In this document: positions 43,801 through 56,329 of the stretch, one piece after another
How the letters are laid out: each line of letters starts with the position of its first letter
Numbering within the stretch: position 1 is the stretch's first letter
NCBI GenBank assembly: GCA_963920575.1
Contig: OY986968.1
Location: forward strand, 1,627,001 to 1,691,000
Length of the DNA: 64,000 bases
Source of the DNA: Narthecium ossifragum
Taxonomy: Eukaryota > Streptophyta > Magnoliopsida > Dioscoreales > Nartheciaceae
Direction: 5' to 3'
The notes under the pieces: generated by a model
The model's input: the letters and a program-made list of their open reading frames with translations, nothing else
The model's database searches: none
What the model was told of the DNA's origin: nothing
Program-made: the position numbers and the translations under genes

Positions 43801-44897
43801 AATGGTACTTAAAGTTTAATCGTATCATTACTTCCTTTGGATTCACTGAAAATATTGGTGATCATTGTATATATCTAAAGGTGAGTGGGAGCAAGTTTAT
43901 ATTTTTGGTTCTATATGTGGATGATATCTTACTTGCCAGTAGTGATTTAGGTCTCTTGCATGAAACTAAAAGATTTCTTTCTGATCATTTTGATATGAAA
44001 GATATGAAAGATGTTTCTTATGTTCTTGGGGTAGAAATCTATCGTGATAGGAAAAAGAGGTTACTTGGTTTATCACAGAGGCATTACATTACTAGGATCC
44101 TAGAAAGGTTTGACATGTCTAACTGCTCATCTACTCCCGTGCCAATCGTTAAAGGAGACAAATTCAGTAAATTTCAATGTCCCGGGAATGAGATTGAACG
44201 AAATCAGATGAAAGATATACCTTATGCTTCTGCACTAGGTAGTCTGATGTATGTTCATGTATGTACTCGTCCTGACATTAGTTATGCTTTGGAGATGCTT
44301 GGAAGGTATCAAAGTGATCCTGGAATGGATCATTGGAAGGCAATAAAGAAAGTGATACGATACTTGCAGGGTACTAAAGACCATATGCTCACATATAGGA
44401 TGACCGATCAGTTGGAAGTGATTGGTTATGCAGATGCAGATTATGCTGGTTGCCTCGATAGCAGAAAGTCCACTTCATGTTATATTTTTCTGCTTGCTGG
44501 TGGAGCAATCTCTTGGAAAAGCGTTAAACAACGCATTATAGCTTGCTCTACTATGGAAGCAGAATATATGAGTTGCTTTGAGGCCTCCTCACATGGACTA
44601 TGGTTGAGGAAGTTTATTTCAGGTCTTCAGGTTATGGATTCTATATCCAGACCCCTGAAGATTTATTGTGACAATTCCGCAGCAGTTTCCTTCTCCAATA
44701 GCAGCAAGACTACCAATGCGAACAAGCACATTGATATTAAATTTTTTGCTGTTAATGATAGAATAAGTAGTCATCAAGTGTCTATTGTTTCTATTAGTAC
44801 TACTTGTATGTTGGCTGATCCCTTGACGAAAGGTTTGTTGCCCAAGATTTTCAATGAGCATGTTAAAGGCATGGGCATTTGTCAATGGGATATTTAG
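40863..44897 (+). CDS. Copia gag-pol polyprotein
   Basis: One uninterrupted frame of 1344 aa runs from the ATG at 40863; the frame is open 35 codons further upstream, but gag similarity starts here. Domains in order: a gag region; the zinc knuckle [14 protein letters not shown] at residues 242-255; the aspartic protease DSG near 289; the integrase HHCC region around 430-470; the integrase core acids Asp 491, Asp 553 and Glu 598; reverse transcriptase with YVDD near 1018; and RNase H with ADADYAG and STMEAEYM near the end. The order PR-INT-RT-RH defines Copia. No stop or frameshift is seen, so the protein could be functional. Confidence 0.95.
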   Translation: MTPASLSTHLSSIPQLNGSNYGDWHEQLEIILGCLDLDLALRVPKPDDLTPTSSDADKDFYHKWERSNRLSLKIIQNSICRTIRASIPVNGSAFDFLASVEKQHSGSDKALAGSLMSQLTSLKYDGFNGVRKHILSMSSTAEKLKGLGMEVSATFLVQFILNSLPSQFSQFKISYNTHKELWNLNELISQCVNEEERLKIEGFPAVHMTSQEHFKGKKAKKGNKGPNNPAFKVKGQPRKLRCFFCKKEGHLKKDCEKRRNWFEMKGMPLTLACFETNFINVPSNSWWIDSGAAIHVSNCMQGFLSSRKPNHNEQWIYMGNRGKSKVILIGTYRLITDFGFTMDLQDTFYVPSVSRNLISVSRLDLDGFSSSFGNSSFRLFKDSVLVGIANLCDGLYKLNLDVSFAQSLLALNMNVGMKRGIMDESSSSLWHRRLGHISKERMTRLVKEGILPNLDFNDFGMCISCIKGKQIKSHKKHATRSHELLELIHTDICGYLSPCLGGQKYFITFINDFSRYGYIFLLHEKSEALEAFKVYKAEVENQLNRKIKIVRSDRGGEYYGRYDESGRNPGAFAKFLEHHGIVAQYTMPGNPQQNGVAERRNRTLMDMVRSMMANSSLPLFLWGDALKIAVYILNRVPSKVVPKTPFELWTGRKPCLAHLHIWGCTSEARSQEKKLDPRTITCSFIGYPERSKGFRFYCPSHTTRIIETGTARFIEDGEMSGSGEPHNAVLEEITDKFSITVAPRDVTHDLVQPEIVVHQPAPNAPTPDQIANDHDPIIHNHNNDHESGILRRSTRERRPAISDDYIIYLQERDYDIGIADDPLSFDSAMNSNDSELWLNAMKDEIESMKKNQVWELVELPEGFKHVGCKWIYKTKRDSKCNIERYKARLVAKGFTQKEGIDYHETFSPVSSKDSFRIIMALVAYYDLELHQMDVKTAFLHGDLEEEVYMEQPKGFIVQENKRLVCKLKKSIYGLKQASRQWYLKFNRIITSFGFTENIGDHCIYLKVSGSKFIFLVLYVDDILLASSDLGLLHETKRFLSDHFDMKDMKDVSYVLGVEIYRDRKKRLLGLSQRHYITRILERFDMSNCSSTPVPIVKGDKFSKFQCPGNEIERNQMKDIPYASALGSLMYVHVCTRPDISYALEMLGRYQSDPGMDHWKAIKKVIRYLQGTKDHMLTYRMTDQLEVIGYADADYAGCLDSRKSTSCYIFLLAGGAISWKSVKQRIIACSTMEAEYMSCFEASSHGLWLRKFISGLQVMDSISRPLKIYCDNSAAVSFSNSSKTTNANKHIDIKFFAVNDRISSHQVSIVSISTTCMLADPLTKGLLPKIFNEHVKGMGICQWDI

Positions 44898-45387
44898 TAT
44901 GTGATAGACACTTATTTGAGATCTCAATTAAATCCTATGACTACTTTACCTTCTGTTTATTCATACTTGTATATACATTACAGTTGACTTTTGTCATGCT
45001 TATAGTTAACATAAGGGTCATATTTATATGACATTATAGGGGATCATTTACATAGGCATTACAGTTATTGGTAGCCTATGTACTCCATTATTTAAGACCA
45101 GGTTAAGTGAAAGGTTATTAATGTTGTGGTACATGGAAGGAAATATGTCAATTAAGAGATGTATGACCGCCATGATCCGCATTAATGGTTTTTGCTTAAT
45201 CAAGGTATAAAGGTTTTGATTGGGATAGTTTATTGGGCATTGTTTTTAAAATTGGATGCGCATCCGTCGAGTTTTTTTCAAATTATGAATCAGGACTATT
45301 ATTTTTCAAATATTAGTTTGACAGTTTTTTTTCCAAAAGAAAGGTTAAGAGTTATATTCAAGCCATAATATAGACCAAGTGGGAGAA

Positions 45388-45825
45388 TGTTGGATTTAAC
45401 TCCTTAATGTGGTCTAATTATAACTTGAGTAGGTTTAACTCTTGAGTCAAGTCCTGATTCTACTAAAAGAGCCCAATTAATAAGAGTTCTATTCCCACTC
45501 AGATGATGGAGTTTAACCTCAATTAGAGTTCTAGTCCTATGATGGTTGGACACTTTCACTTCTATATATATGAGGCCCTGGTCCCTTTCTCTGCTCACGG
45601 TTTAAGCCTAAAGGATCCCCATCGTCCTTAAGCATAAAGGTTGGAGAGTGAGATTAAGAGAGAGAAGACCAGTCCAGCCTACCGTCTTGAGTAGGCGGTA
45701 CAACGGTGAACGGAGTCATCGTATTGTATACACGATGACGGAAGGTATGATTTATTTCCGCATTACATTATTGCTTTACGTGAATATAGTGTAGAAGATC
45801 TAGCATGACAGTATAATTGCTAACA
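45388..45825 (+). repeat. 3' LTR of the Copia element
   Basis: Same 438 bp as the 5' LTR, with a single difference noticed (CAACGGTGAACGG against CAACAGTGAACGG). Confidence 0.93.
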
Positions 45826-46167
45826 ACCTATACTCACGTTTTCAATAAACGCGGGCGTAGGAGATCTATACCAGCGTTCACTTCGTTTAATACCAGCATT
45901 TTTGACCTTATAATTTGTCATTTATGATGGCTCTATACCAGCGCTTGTTTGGACTCAATAGCAGCGTTCATCATGGCCGCTGGTGTAGATGGAGCTATAC
46001 CAGCGATCGATTTGATCGTACCAGCGGTCTCCATAACCGCTGGCATAGCCAATACCGACGCCGTTAGCAGCAACGCGTGCTGACCGCTGATATAGGCTAT
46101 ACCAACGATCAATTTAGGTCTATACCAGCGTTTTCGACCGATGGTATAAGGCATTTCTCTTGTAGTG

Positions 46168-48011
46168 CAACATGGCATCCGCACGCGGGCACTATTATCT
46201 TGGTGCCTCCGCCAGGTCATCCCGCTCTAATAAATGATATCTTAATTTCTTTAGAATTGAATCATGAGTCATGCCAACAATAGTTTTGTAGTCTCGATCT
46301 TTAGAACTATTCATCGAGACCTGGTAGAGCAGGCATATAGCCTTGGGAGCATTGCAAGAGTTCACGACTGGTCTCGCCGCTGGGTCTTTACACTGGGATA
46401 TGAGATGCCGTGGGGCTTTCCGGTTTGACAATTTTTGGTCCTGGCGTTAGTGTGTTATGTTTTTTTGTCTCCCCTTTTGACCATATCCTAGCCGTTGTGG
46501 CCCACTTAACAAAAAAGACCAACCAAAAAAAAATGCCAATAATAGTTAGTGCTTTAAGCAAATTAAATTTTTGGAACCTTTTTAATTAGCACACTATATA
46601 TAGAAGAAGGGTTAAAAAGGCACAAAAAAAAACCCATACCAAGAAAATGGAATATAATTAAGTGTCAAGAATAGGAATGAAAAAAAGACGGAAAATAAAA
46701 AAAATTAAGAAAATGGCATGCTACCTGGCTAGCTAGTGTCAACATTAAGAGAAAAAAAAACAAAAAGATAAGACCCTCTTTAATATAATCTAAGCTATGC
46801 GTGATCTTAGAGTGAAGTTGATCATGAAGAGGATTAGACGAAGACAATGATCTATTTTCGAAGAAAATGCCACTATAATTAATTGGTCTTCTTCGATCAT
46901 CTTTTGATAGTAATAGCACTACTTAAAGATAACATATATGGTTAATTGAATCATAATCACCATGCACCATAATAATTATTTTCTATGAATCGTCCGTCTC
47001 TATTGAAGGTGATATATATATATTGTGACAACCAAAATGGCTATCATAGACTCATAGGTAGCTCCTAATGATAACATTTTTTTGGGAAGATATTGCCGGT
47101 AGATGTGACTTAGATTAGAACAATTAATTAAGAATAATCGACGATCGATTATGGTTAATTATGTCAAAAACCCTAGCTAGTGACGTCGCGTTAAACCCTA
47201 TCAGAATTATAAAAAATTTACTTAGATTTGAGATCTTTCTTCTTTTGAACTAATACGTCAGATCAGTCAAACCAACAATAGTAATTAGTGCTACAACCAT
47301 TAGTAGTTTCCAACCTTTTTTTAAAACAAAAAGGTAAAAATAACACAAAAAAAAAAAAGAAAAAAACCTTAGAAGGAAGAAGAGAGCTTGCCATTAGTAT
47401 CATGCATGCAATTACCTAGGTAGGTAGCTAGACTTTTTAGTTTATGGTAATGATCATAAATAAAGAGTACTAAAGCTATGAGAGAGATTAGCTATAGCTT
47501 TTATAGAGAGTGGTGAGGGGACGAAAGGCTCAAGGATTACAACAATAATGGAGCAAAAAGTTCTTATCTTTCTCTTAGTGCTGTTCCTTTCCCGGACTAA
47601 TGACCAGCCTAGTGCTACGTCAGTCCTCCTTGCCTCAGCATAATATGTGTTTGAAAGAAAATGTAAGGTTTTGAAACAGCTCGAAAAGCTCGATCTATGC
47701 TTTGAATCATCAATTATTTAAAAAAACTTAAGTCAATTGAATGAAGTAAGTTTAATTATTCAAATTATAGTAAAAAAAATAAATAAATTACCCCCAAAAA
47801 AGTAAATAATGTATCATTCGTCGAGTAATAATTAATATTTCACATGATATAAGAATAATTACAACACTAAAGCCACTTTGACCATTTCGTGTAAAGACCA
47901 AGCTCCCCTCGTGGCTTCTCCAACCAAGTCCATTAGAGCCAACCCTCTCCTCCTGGTGCTGTGGTGCATGAGAGATCGAGCACTACAAATCCGGTCTTCC
48001 AACTTGATTAA
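46168..48011. other. Intergenic DNA; diverged repeat at 46960-47110
   Basis: No gene is recognised. The part 46960-47110 matches 36820-36990. The remainder is AT-rich with poly-A tracts. Confidence 0.5.
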
Positions 48012-49278
48012 GGGGCTGTTTGTTTCCCTGAAAAATTCTCATTCCATGCTAGAATGGAATCAGATTTCATTTTCCAGCCGTTTGTTTCGCTGGAACTGGA
48101 GAATTCCATTCCAAGATACTTCCAAGATGCTTCCAAAATGTCATTTTTCCAGCCTTTGTTTCTGGCCAGAAACATTTTCCAGCGGTCGCTGGAATTCTTT
48201 TTTCTAACGACCACTGGACTCACGTTCCAGCGGATGGAAAATTTATTCCATCCGGTTCCTCGCGCGCTGCCTGCAGGCGACCCCAACCTGCTAGGCGCCC
48301 CCTCCTCCTGGCCGGCGAGAGGGAGGATCTGGGGAAGGAGTCACCGGCTTAGATGGTGGGGGTGCAGGCGTGGCCGTGAGCGGGGATGGGGGTGACGCCG
48401 TTGAGACAGGCGTGGGAGGCTTTGCAGTGGAGGTGGAGTCAGCGACGGGAGCACGACGCCATCCTTGTGTTTGTTTCTCGAATCCTCGACGCAGCCGGGA
48501 ACAATGGTGGAACCGCCGATAAGGGTGGAGATGAGGGTTTCGGTGGAGGAGAAGGTTACGTGCGGTGGCGAGGCTCGCGGAGGGGAGGTCAGGAGTTGTC
48601 GGGGACGCCGAAAGCACGAAGATCGCCGGAGCACATCACCAAGGTTGCCGGAGGGAACGATCGCACGGTGGAGAGATGGGGTCAGGTGGAGGAAAGAAAA
48701 GAGAGGAAGGAAAGAGGAAGAAGGGAAAATGGTCAAAAGTATATATTTAATATCATATATCAGGAAGGGAAGGGGATGAGGGTGTGATAAAAAACAAAAA
48801 AATTTAATATCATATTATTAATAAATAGCTTGGCCAATATCATATTATTAATAAATTTAATAAAGAGCTTGGCCAATTCCTTCTCCAACATCAAATATGA
48901 TTAAAAAAATTAAAAAACAAAGAAATTCTGAAGTGATTATATTTTCATCAACATAAATATCCAAAGATCACAATTATATTATATTATTAATGTCATAAAA
49001 AGTTTAATAAATATCAAAATCAGAATACATAGAGGTATTCTCACCACTAGCATTCAGGGGTGACCATATCCCCCATTCCATCGCGAAACAAACACAAAAA
49101 CTGAAAAAGCCACTGGATTCTGTTTCCATTCCAACACCAAACAAACAACAAAAATGATATTCCATTGCATTCCACCACCAACAAACAAACAACAAAAGTG
49201 GCATTCCATTCCATTCCACTGGAATCACATTCCATTCCAAAAGCATTCTAAAAGCATTCCAACGAAACAAACGCCCCC
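48012..49278. mobile_element. Non-autonomous PIF/Harbinger-type element with GC-rich cargo
   Basis: TAA stands at 48009-48011 and 49279-49281. The ends are inverted: GGGGCTGTTTGTTTC, and GGGGGCGTTTGTTTC as the complement of the right end. Subterminal repeats of TGGAATGGAAT type follow on both sides. The interior, about 48220-48700, is strongly GC-rich and open in several frames, but no protein family is recognisable. It may be captured gene sequence. No transposase is present. Confidence 0.8.
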
Positions 49279-49317
49279 TAATTAAAAAAAAAAAACTCTT
49301 ATATTTAAGGGTATTAT

Positions 49318-49700
49318 AACTTCAGCTTAGCTTTAATCAAATAGTTCGAACTCAAGCTATCTCGAATTTGTTTAGACTCGCTCATATAGAAAACCAGACT
49401 CGTTTCTTTGTCAAGCTCGAGCTCGACGATTCGCTCAGCTTGAAAGCTCGTGAGCTAAGTTCGATTAATATATTATTATAAAATGTTATGCATAATATAG
49501 GTTGTCGAGTATATATGTTATTATAATATAATATAAATCATCATCATTCCAGGCTCGCGAATCAAATTCGAGCATGACCCACACTTCTGATGAGCTCAAG
49601 CTCGAAATTGAGTCTAGCCTGCTTCGCTGGGGCCCGAGCTCGAACAAGCCAGGATTCGGCTGGCTCGGCAAGAATATAGCCCTGCCTGGATGAGTTGACA
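49318..49700. mobile_element. Probable hAT-type relic with GAGCTCGAGC repeats
   Basis: Both ends are full of short inverted motifs such as AGCTCGAGCTCG, CAAGCTCGA and GGCTCG, around an AT-rich centre. This is the look of a common plant non-autonomous hAT type. No target duplication was resolved. Confidence 0.4.
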
Positions 49701-49865
49701 CCACCCAATAGGCTAAAGAAAGGGACCCACTTCCTCTTGGGCCCCCACCCACCACTCTCCTCCACTCCTCTCTCTCTCTCTTCCCTCCCTCCCTCTCTCT
49801 CTCTCCAAAACTCACCACCCTTGGCCTTCATACATTCTCCTGTCTCTCCCTGTATGTCTCTCTTC

Positions 49866-49866
<1 letters not shown>

Positions 49867-49902
<36 letters not shown>
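49867..49902. repeat. GA microsatellite upstream of PHO1
   Basis: An uninterrupted (AG)n run lies about 280 bp before the PHO1 start codon. Confidence 0.9.
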
Positions 49903-49904
<2 letters not shown>

Positions 49905-50060
49905 GAGAGAGAATCCATGCCCACAGCCACCATCCCCCCTCCTAGCTCCTCAAGTGGTGGATGGTGCTCCCAAGTAGTATATATTAAGCATACAAGCCTC
50001 TTCCCATGGATATCTTAGAATGTGCTGTCTCCCCAACACCACAAAGTTATCCCCTCCCCA

Positions 50061-50070
50061 TATATATAAA
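50061..50070 (+). promoter_or_regulatory. Putative TATA box of the PHO1-like gene
   Basis: TATATATAAA lies 111 bp before the start codon, preceded and followed by CT-rich sequence. A second (GA)n run at 50129-50150 would fall in the 5' leader. No clear P1BS (GNATATNC) element was found nearby. Confidence 0.55.
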
Positions 50071-50180
50071 CTCACCCTCCCCCCTCCCTTCTCCTACACC
50101 CATCCACAGCCTCTCCAAAACAAACCTAGAGAGAGAGAGAGAGAGAGAGACAAACTAGCTAGCTATACGTTTTAAGATCG

Positions 50181-53100
50181 ATGGTGAAGTTTTCCAAGCA
50201 GTTTGAAGGCCAGCTTGTGCCTGAGTGGAAGGATGCCTTCGTAGACTACTGGCAGCTCAAGAAGGACCTCAAGAGGATGGCAGTGGCTGACCCTACTGTC
50301 AAGCCTCCAGGGAAGCCTCCTTTGGCTCAGAGGCTTCTCTCTCCTCTCACTAAGCTCCCCTGCTTCTCCTCCAATGGCCACAAGGACCATGGTGTCATCC
50401 ATGTACTACTTGCACTCCTTCAACTCATGATATCATAATTAAACAACATGCATTAATATATCCTTAATGCAAATTAAACTCTAGCTCTTAACTTGAAGCA
50501 TTGGTTTGGTTTGGTTTTGTTAAGGTTCATCGGAAGCTTGAATCGTCTGCGAGCAGGGGGGACGTGTACGAGACGGAGCTGGAGCTGGAGCAGTTCGCCG
50601 ACACTGACGCCGCCAAGGAGTTCTTCGCGAGGCTCGACCTCCAGCTGAACAAGGTGAACCAGTTCTACAAGAAGGAGGAGGAGGAGTTTGCTGAGAGAGG
50701 GGAGTCTCTCCAGAAGCAGATGGAGATCCTGACGGACCTGAAGGTTGCGTCCAAGCAGCAGCAGCAATCCGCCGCCGCCGGCCGGGGTTCGTCGGTCGGG
50801 AAGGTTCAGGACCCCTCCATTTCTTCCTCACTTGCCTATGGTAAGTGGACTTCCCCTGTTCATACCCATATTTTCTAGCCAGCTTTCACTTTTTGATCAG
50901 TTTGGGTGGTTGAAGTGGAGAGATTTCATGACTGATATGAGTGAAAAAAGAAAAGGTCTTGATAAGCTAGAACTACAATTCTTTCCACTAAATAAGTGGC
51001 ACTGCCATATACTCCATTAACCCTTAATGCTACAATGGCATATATATATATAGAAAGGACATAATCTTACACTATGTCCATTGAAAGTAAAATAACAACA
51101 ATGTGCCTAGACCATTGAAGAAGGGTAGAACACACATGAAGAAAGCATGAAACAAATTAAATATCATCTCTTTTAATTTCTTATGTCACCAACCAAAAAC
51201 AATAATAATGATGATGACCACCACTGTCAAAAGAATGATCTTTAATGATGACAATGTTTCCTGTTTAGGGTTTACAGAGGAGGATTCAGTGAAGAGTGCA
51301 GTGGACTCAGATCAGCTGCAGGAGAGTTCATGTGAGCTTGAGAGGAGTGAGGTGCAGTTCTCAGCATCACCTCAGGTTGTATCAGATGATTCAGTGAGGA
51401 TGGCGAAGTCTAGGGAAGGGAGGCTGAGGAGCCTCTCAGCTGGCAGGGTGATCAGCTGCCAGGGTAAGAACTTGAGGATCAACATCCCTCTGACAACACC
51501 AACAAGGACCATCTCTGCACTTAGCAACCTTGTGTGGGAGGATCTAGTTACCCCTTCCAAGAAGTGTGGAGCGGAGGGCGGCAGGGTCAACGTCAACAAG
51601 ACTAACCTCCACCGTGCGGAGAAGATGATCCGGGGAGCTTACATTGAGCTGTACAAAGGACTCGGCTATCTTCAAACATATCGGTGAGGCGAAAAACCCT
51701 GTATAAAGGATCCTGCAGAAATAAGCAACATTTTGGATATGAAAACTTACATGTAAATGTTGGTTTGCAGGAATCTGAACATGCTGGCTTTTGTGAAGAT
51801 CCTGAAGAAGTTTGACAAGGTAGGCAGTCATATTTTATAGCATGCTAATTAAACTGAATAGAATGCTTTTCCTGGAAATTTGCTGTAGCTGATTGTTTTA
51901 TTTCCAGGTGACTGGAAAGGAAGTCCTGCCCATTTACCTGAAAGTCGTAGAGAGCTCATACTTCAATAGTTCAGACAAGGTAATTCTCTTCCTCCTACAA
52001 GTATTGAAGCTTCAAAGAAGTAAACTAGCTTAGGTTCTTCCAAAAAAAAATAGCCATGACAATGGAATTCTTAATATGACAGGCAATTAAGTTAATGGAT
52101 AAGGTGGAGGAGCTCTTCATCAAGCACTATGCTCAAGATGACCGAAGGAAGGCCATGAAGTACCTCAAGCCTAGCCAGCACAAAGAATCACATGCCATCA
52201 CCTTCTTCATCGGTAATAACTGATACCAACGCATTAAATTGTCTTTTTTGTGCCAATATTCACCAGAAAATGCATTGACTTCTTCTAATGACCAAATAAC
52301 TCTCCTGTTTCAGGGCTCTTCACCGGGTGCTTCTTTGCACTGTTCACTGGCTATTGTATCATGGCACACATTGCCGGAATGTACACCGGCCGAACAGACC
52401 CTATCTACATGGAAACTGTTTACCCCGTATTCAGGTTAGGAGAACGAATCGAAGTATCTACATCGACATCATATCACTTGATGTGACGAGCCATTAACAA
52501 TATATTCCTCTCTGATGCAGTATGTTCAGCCTATTATACCTGCATCTGTTCCTCTATGGTTGCAACATCTTCATGTGGCGAAAAGCACGCATCAACTACA
52601 CCTTCATATTCGAATTTTCGCCAACAAAGGAACTGAAGTATAGAGATGTCTTCTTGATATGCACCTCTTGCATGACTATAGTTGTGGGAGTCATGTTTGC
52701 CCACTTGGCCCTGATTGCCAAGGGGTATTCCTCCACCACGGTACAAGTGATCCCCGGCATCTTGCTTCTGGTAATCTCTTGTTCCTTCTCATCATGCTTT
52801 CACAATTCTCGAATCCATAGCATCTATTCTATGCTGCCACTGTGGGAATATTTCCTTATTCCTCTGATGACTCATTAGAGGAATCCAAACGTTTCGAGAT
52901 ATTCTAGCCACCATAGGAGAAGAAGCTTGAGATCTGATATTCTAATGTGGTGCAGATGTTCTTGATAGTGCTTGTGTGCCCTTTCAACATCGCCTACCGA
53001 TCCAGCCGCTATCATTTTCTCAGGATCATCAGGAATATAATCTTGTCCCCCCTGTACAAGGTATGCAATTTGACGAGTCAGAAGTGAACAGATCTTTTCA

Positions 53101-54332
53101 GAATTCACATTGCAATATGAGTTGCTCAAGTATTGTGATCTACAGGTTGTCATGGTAGACTTCTTCATGGCTGATCAGCTCTGCAGCCAGGTACCCACCA
53201 ATCTTCCATAATTCCCCTGTTGTCATCTGTTAATGTTCAGTGCGAAGAAATAACTTATTCCTCTGTTGATTATAGGTTCCAATGCTGAGGAACTTGGAGT
53301 ATGTAGCTTGCTACTATATCACTGGAAGCTACAAGACACAAGACTATGGATACTGCAATAGCACCACACATTACAGGGACCTGGCTTATGCTATCTCCTT
53401 CTTACCTTACTACTGGAGAGCCATGCAGGTTAATCATCTACAAATCAGTACATCATGAACGATCCTTATTTCTATTCATTTGATTGCTGAATCTCTGGCT
53501 TCAACAGTGTGCGAGGAGGTGGTTTGACGAAGGTGAGACGGATCACCTTATCAACTTAGGCAAGTATGTCTCAGCCATGCTCGCCGCCGGTGCCAAAGTC
53601 GCATACGAGAAGGAGAAGAATAGCATCTGGTGGCTTATTCTTCTTGTTGTGATATCGAGTGCGGCGACTGTGTATCAACTGTACTGGGACTTTGTTAAGG
53701 ATTGGGGATTACTTAAAGCCAATTCGAAGAATCCATGGCTCAGGAATGAGCTGATCCTTCGACGGAAGTTTATCTACTTCTTGTCTATGGTTTGTTCCTC
53801 TTCATTCTTGTCCAAAAATTTACATCCACGACCTTATCAATTGTACATGATAGCTCCTCATTTCACCAAGTTGTATAAGTCCATAATTCTCTAAAATCTA
53901 GCATAATTTGGTACAATTTTTTCCTTGAGTACTAGATCTAAAAATACGAGACTGAACCATCTCTTTTGTGATTAATGCAGGGTTTGAACTTTGTCCTAAG
54001 ACTAGCATGGTTAGAAACTGTCCTCCATTCTAACTTTGGGAGTTTGGATTATAGAGTTACCTCATTCTTTTTGGCATCTCTTGAGGTGATTCGACGTGGA
54101 CATTGGAATTTTTATAGGTAACATACACATCCATTTTTGATCAAGGCTGCAAGAGAACATCTGCTTTAGTTCTGTTCATCTAGTCAACAAAACAACGAAC
54201 CATATCAAGTAATTTCCTAACAATCATGTAATGAATGCCTGTAGGTTGGAGAACGAGCACCTAAACAATGTTGGAAAGTTCAGAGCCGTGAAGACAGTTC
54301 CACTACCTTTTCATGAAGTGGACCAGGACTGA
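50181..54332 (+). CDS. PHO1-like SPX-EXS phosphate exporter (PHO1;H1 type)
   Basis: Fourteen exons in phase give 794 aa: 50181-50402, 50525-50840, 51269-51683, 51771-51819, 51908-51979, 52083-52212, 52314-52434, 52521-52770, 52956-53060, 53146-53190, 53276-53428, 53508-53789, 53981-54117, 54245-54332. The start [20 protein letters not shown] opens an SPX domain, which senses inositol pyrophosphates. It continues through [24 protein letters not shown] and [17 protein letters not shown]. Membrane segments follow ([20 protein letters not shown] and others), then the EXS domain with [35 protein letters not shown] and [13 protein letters not shown]. It ends LPFHEVDQD. The family exports phosphate, for example for xylem loading, from Golgi or plasma membranes. 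The [14 protein letters not shown] start resembles PHO1;H1 more than PHO1 itself. A SINE lies 320 bp downstream. Confidence 0.95.
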
Positions 54333-54652
54333 CCGGCGACAAAGATAGACGATGAGATGATCGAAGTGCCGTCGATACTGGATGGCAAATACTTTGAAAG
54401 GGAAACATGCTCATTCTATGCTTGGGGATTAGTTGGCTCCAGGGAACACGATGTCTTCCTATCTATATTGAAGACAAATCTACACATACTTGCATACGAT
54501 GATTCATTCATGATGCTAGGTAGAAAGAAGCATCAGCTATCATTAGATGTCCATGTACTTTGTTGTTCTTCTAGGTAGCAAGAAGTTGGGTACTTTTGTA
54601 GAAGAATTCCTACAAATCTCATGTGCAGTATCAACGTTCCAGGACATATATG

Positions 54653-54849
54653 GGAATGTAGCTCAAGTGGTTAGTAAAAATCTCACGGGAACACAGCCCT
54701 CAAGTAGTTTAAGTGGTTAGTACCCGGTGGTGGTAATGGCCTGGTCTTGGGTTCCACCCCCAAGGCCCCAAATTTGTTGAAAATGTAGGGCATTTGCCCC
54801 CTTAAGCCAGGTAAAAGGCTTAACTAATGAAGAAAAGAAAGAAAGAAGA
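54653..54849 (+). mobile_element. tRNA-derived SINE
   Basis: GACATATATG is duplicated at 54643-54652 and 54850-54859. The 5' part carries a box A-like TAGCTCAAGTGGTTAGT and a box B-like GGTCTTGGGTTCCACCCC, spaced as in tRNA genes. A tail ending GAAAAGAAAGAAAGAAG is A-rich. The length (197 bp) and structure are typical of plant SINEs. Confidence 0.82.
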
Positions 54850-54859
54850 GACATATATG

Positions 54860-56329
54860 TCAAATGTAAAGGACATCGAGAAGATCTAGATTATCATGAC
54901 GTGAGCTTCAGAATTAATTACACAGATATTGTACATTAGTTTCATGTTGTACAAACATCTCGAAATCTAGCAATAAGCATCGCACATTCTTCTTGCATAC
55001 TTAACTTCTCAGAGCTCAAGGCATGTGCCTACCAACTTCTCATAACCCAAAGCAGATCCATGCAAAAAAAGAAGAAGATAAGAAATAAGATGATATCAAA
55101 GTGATCAGGAACATGGAATACCTTTCTGTTTGTAAACTTCCAATCTGATATTAATGTAAGCAGCTTCCTGTTTTGTTCACATCCCCATGGAGCAGAATTA
55201 TGCTTTATATTGTAAGTCATTTCTTAATCCCATGTAGGAATACATTCTAAGACCAATTCACACGAAAAATTATTGGCACAACCACCACATGTTTCATGCA
55301 AATGACAAACAAAATTAGCAGAAAGTTGCAAACGAGTGCCGAATTATTCATGTGTATCACGACTATGAAAACATAAGAAACATGAAGTCTCTCAGTTGCA
55401 ATCAGTTTACACAAAATAAATTCAGAAATCAAGCAGCTGATTTTTAAAACTGGGCTAACATGGCAAGTGCCCTTTTTTGCCTTTCAAGTGAGATAGTTCC
55501 ATTTTCTTGCCAACCCATACCTGCTAGGCATCAATTCTTGTGTCACTTTCACCATCAACTTATTTCTGACAGCATGAGCTCAATTGTTTTTGTACATGAA
55601 AAAACAGACCAAACGCAGACACATCCTGCAACCTAACAGTTAAATCAAGAATCTCTTCAGCGCATTGACCATTACATGAACATATGCTAGTTTTCTACAA
55701 CAACTGCAATGTCTATGGCAATTGACTAAATATGTGATTACACTTCAGAACACCACTCGTATAAACTCTGTCAACAGGTGGGCAACGAAACAAACAACTG
55801 AGAACTTCTAACCGAACATTGAGCCATGAAATTCTAGTTATCCAAGAGCCTATTACAAGGTGCCATCCATATATCATGTCTGGATTTCAGTTTACTGAAG
55901 TCAGTTAAAAAGAATCTAAAGACACTCTACAGCCATCTTCACATACTGTAGATTATAAAAATTATGTGATACTTAACCAGATGGAATTCATCTTCTACAC
56001 AAATCTTCTGCGAGATTAAATCACGCTAAAGCAGACAAAGAAAAATTATACCGTTGCAACACGAGACTAAAAAGTTATTGTTCGAACATCCTACAAGAAG
56101 CCGATCAGGAGGTGAAATCCATACTTCACTCTTTAAAAACCAAACAAACATTGGGAAAAACCTAATCACCCATTATACCCTAAAAGGTAAAGATCAAATC
56201 TTGGAAACATAAAAATCAAAACTCTTAATGTCCAATCCGTTTGGAGTAACCAAATCAATGAAAAATCACATCGAAATCGCAAACGGGCATATAAACGTAG
56301 CATTCAACTCGGATTCAACGTTGGTATCT
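54860..56329. other. Intergenic DNA, no gene seen
   Basis: AT-rich sequence with short open stretches only, on both strands. No domain or repeat boundary was recognised. Confidence 0.5.

Larger units (their letters stand above)
38940..45825 (+). mobile_element. Nearly intact Copia (Ty1) LTR retrotransposon
   Basis: Identical-length LTRs (38940-39377 and 45388-45825, 438 bp, TG...CA) flank the element. ACCTA is duplicated at 38935-38939 and 45826-45830. A primer-binding site, TGGTATCAAGAGCC, begins at 39380, and a polypurine tract, AAGTGGGAGAA, ends at 45387. The LTRs differ at one position as read (A against G, near 39256 and 45704), so the insertion is recent. It sits inside a CACTA element. 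The 1.5 kb leader is unusually long and GC-rich in part. Confidence 0.95.
38640..46167 (-). mobile_element. CACTA (En/Spm) transposon end, split by the Copia element
   Basis: The complement of the plus-strand end at 46167 reads CACTACAAGAGAAATGCC, the classic CACTA terminus. Many subterminal copies of TACCAGCG or TACCAACG and their complements lie at 38680-38900 and at 45850-46145, on both sides of the Copia insertion (38940-45825). The opposite CACTA terminus was not found. The left boundary given is only where the subterminal repeats begin. No transposase exons were recognised with confidence. Confidence 0.75.

Noticed and set aside
51372..51831. Minus-strand frames opposite PHO1 exons 3 and 4 as a natural antisense gene
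   Set aside because: No independent start, splice or domain signal; antisense transcription cannot be inferred from sequence alone.
54655..54770. Possible tRNA gene
   Set aside because: The A and B boxes are present, but no cloverleaf or acceptor stem can be formed, and an A-rich tail and target duplication show a SINE.
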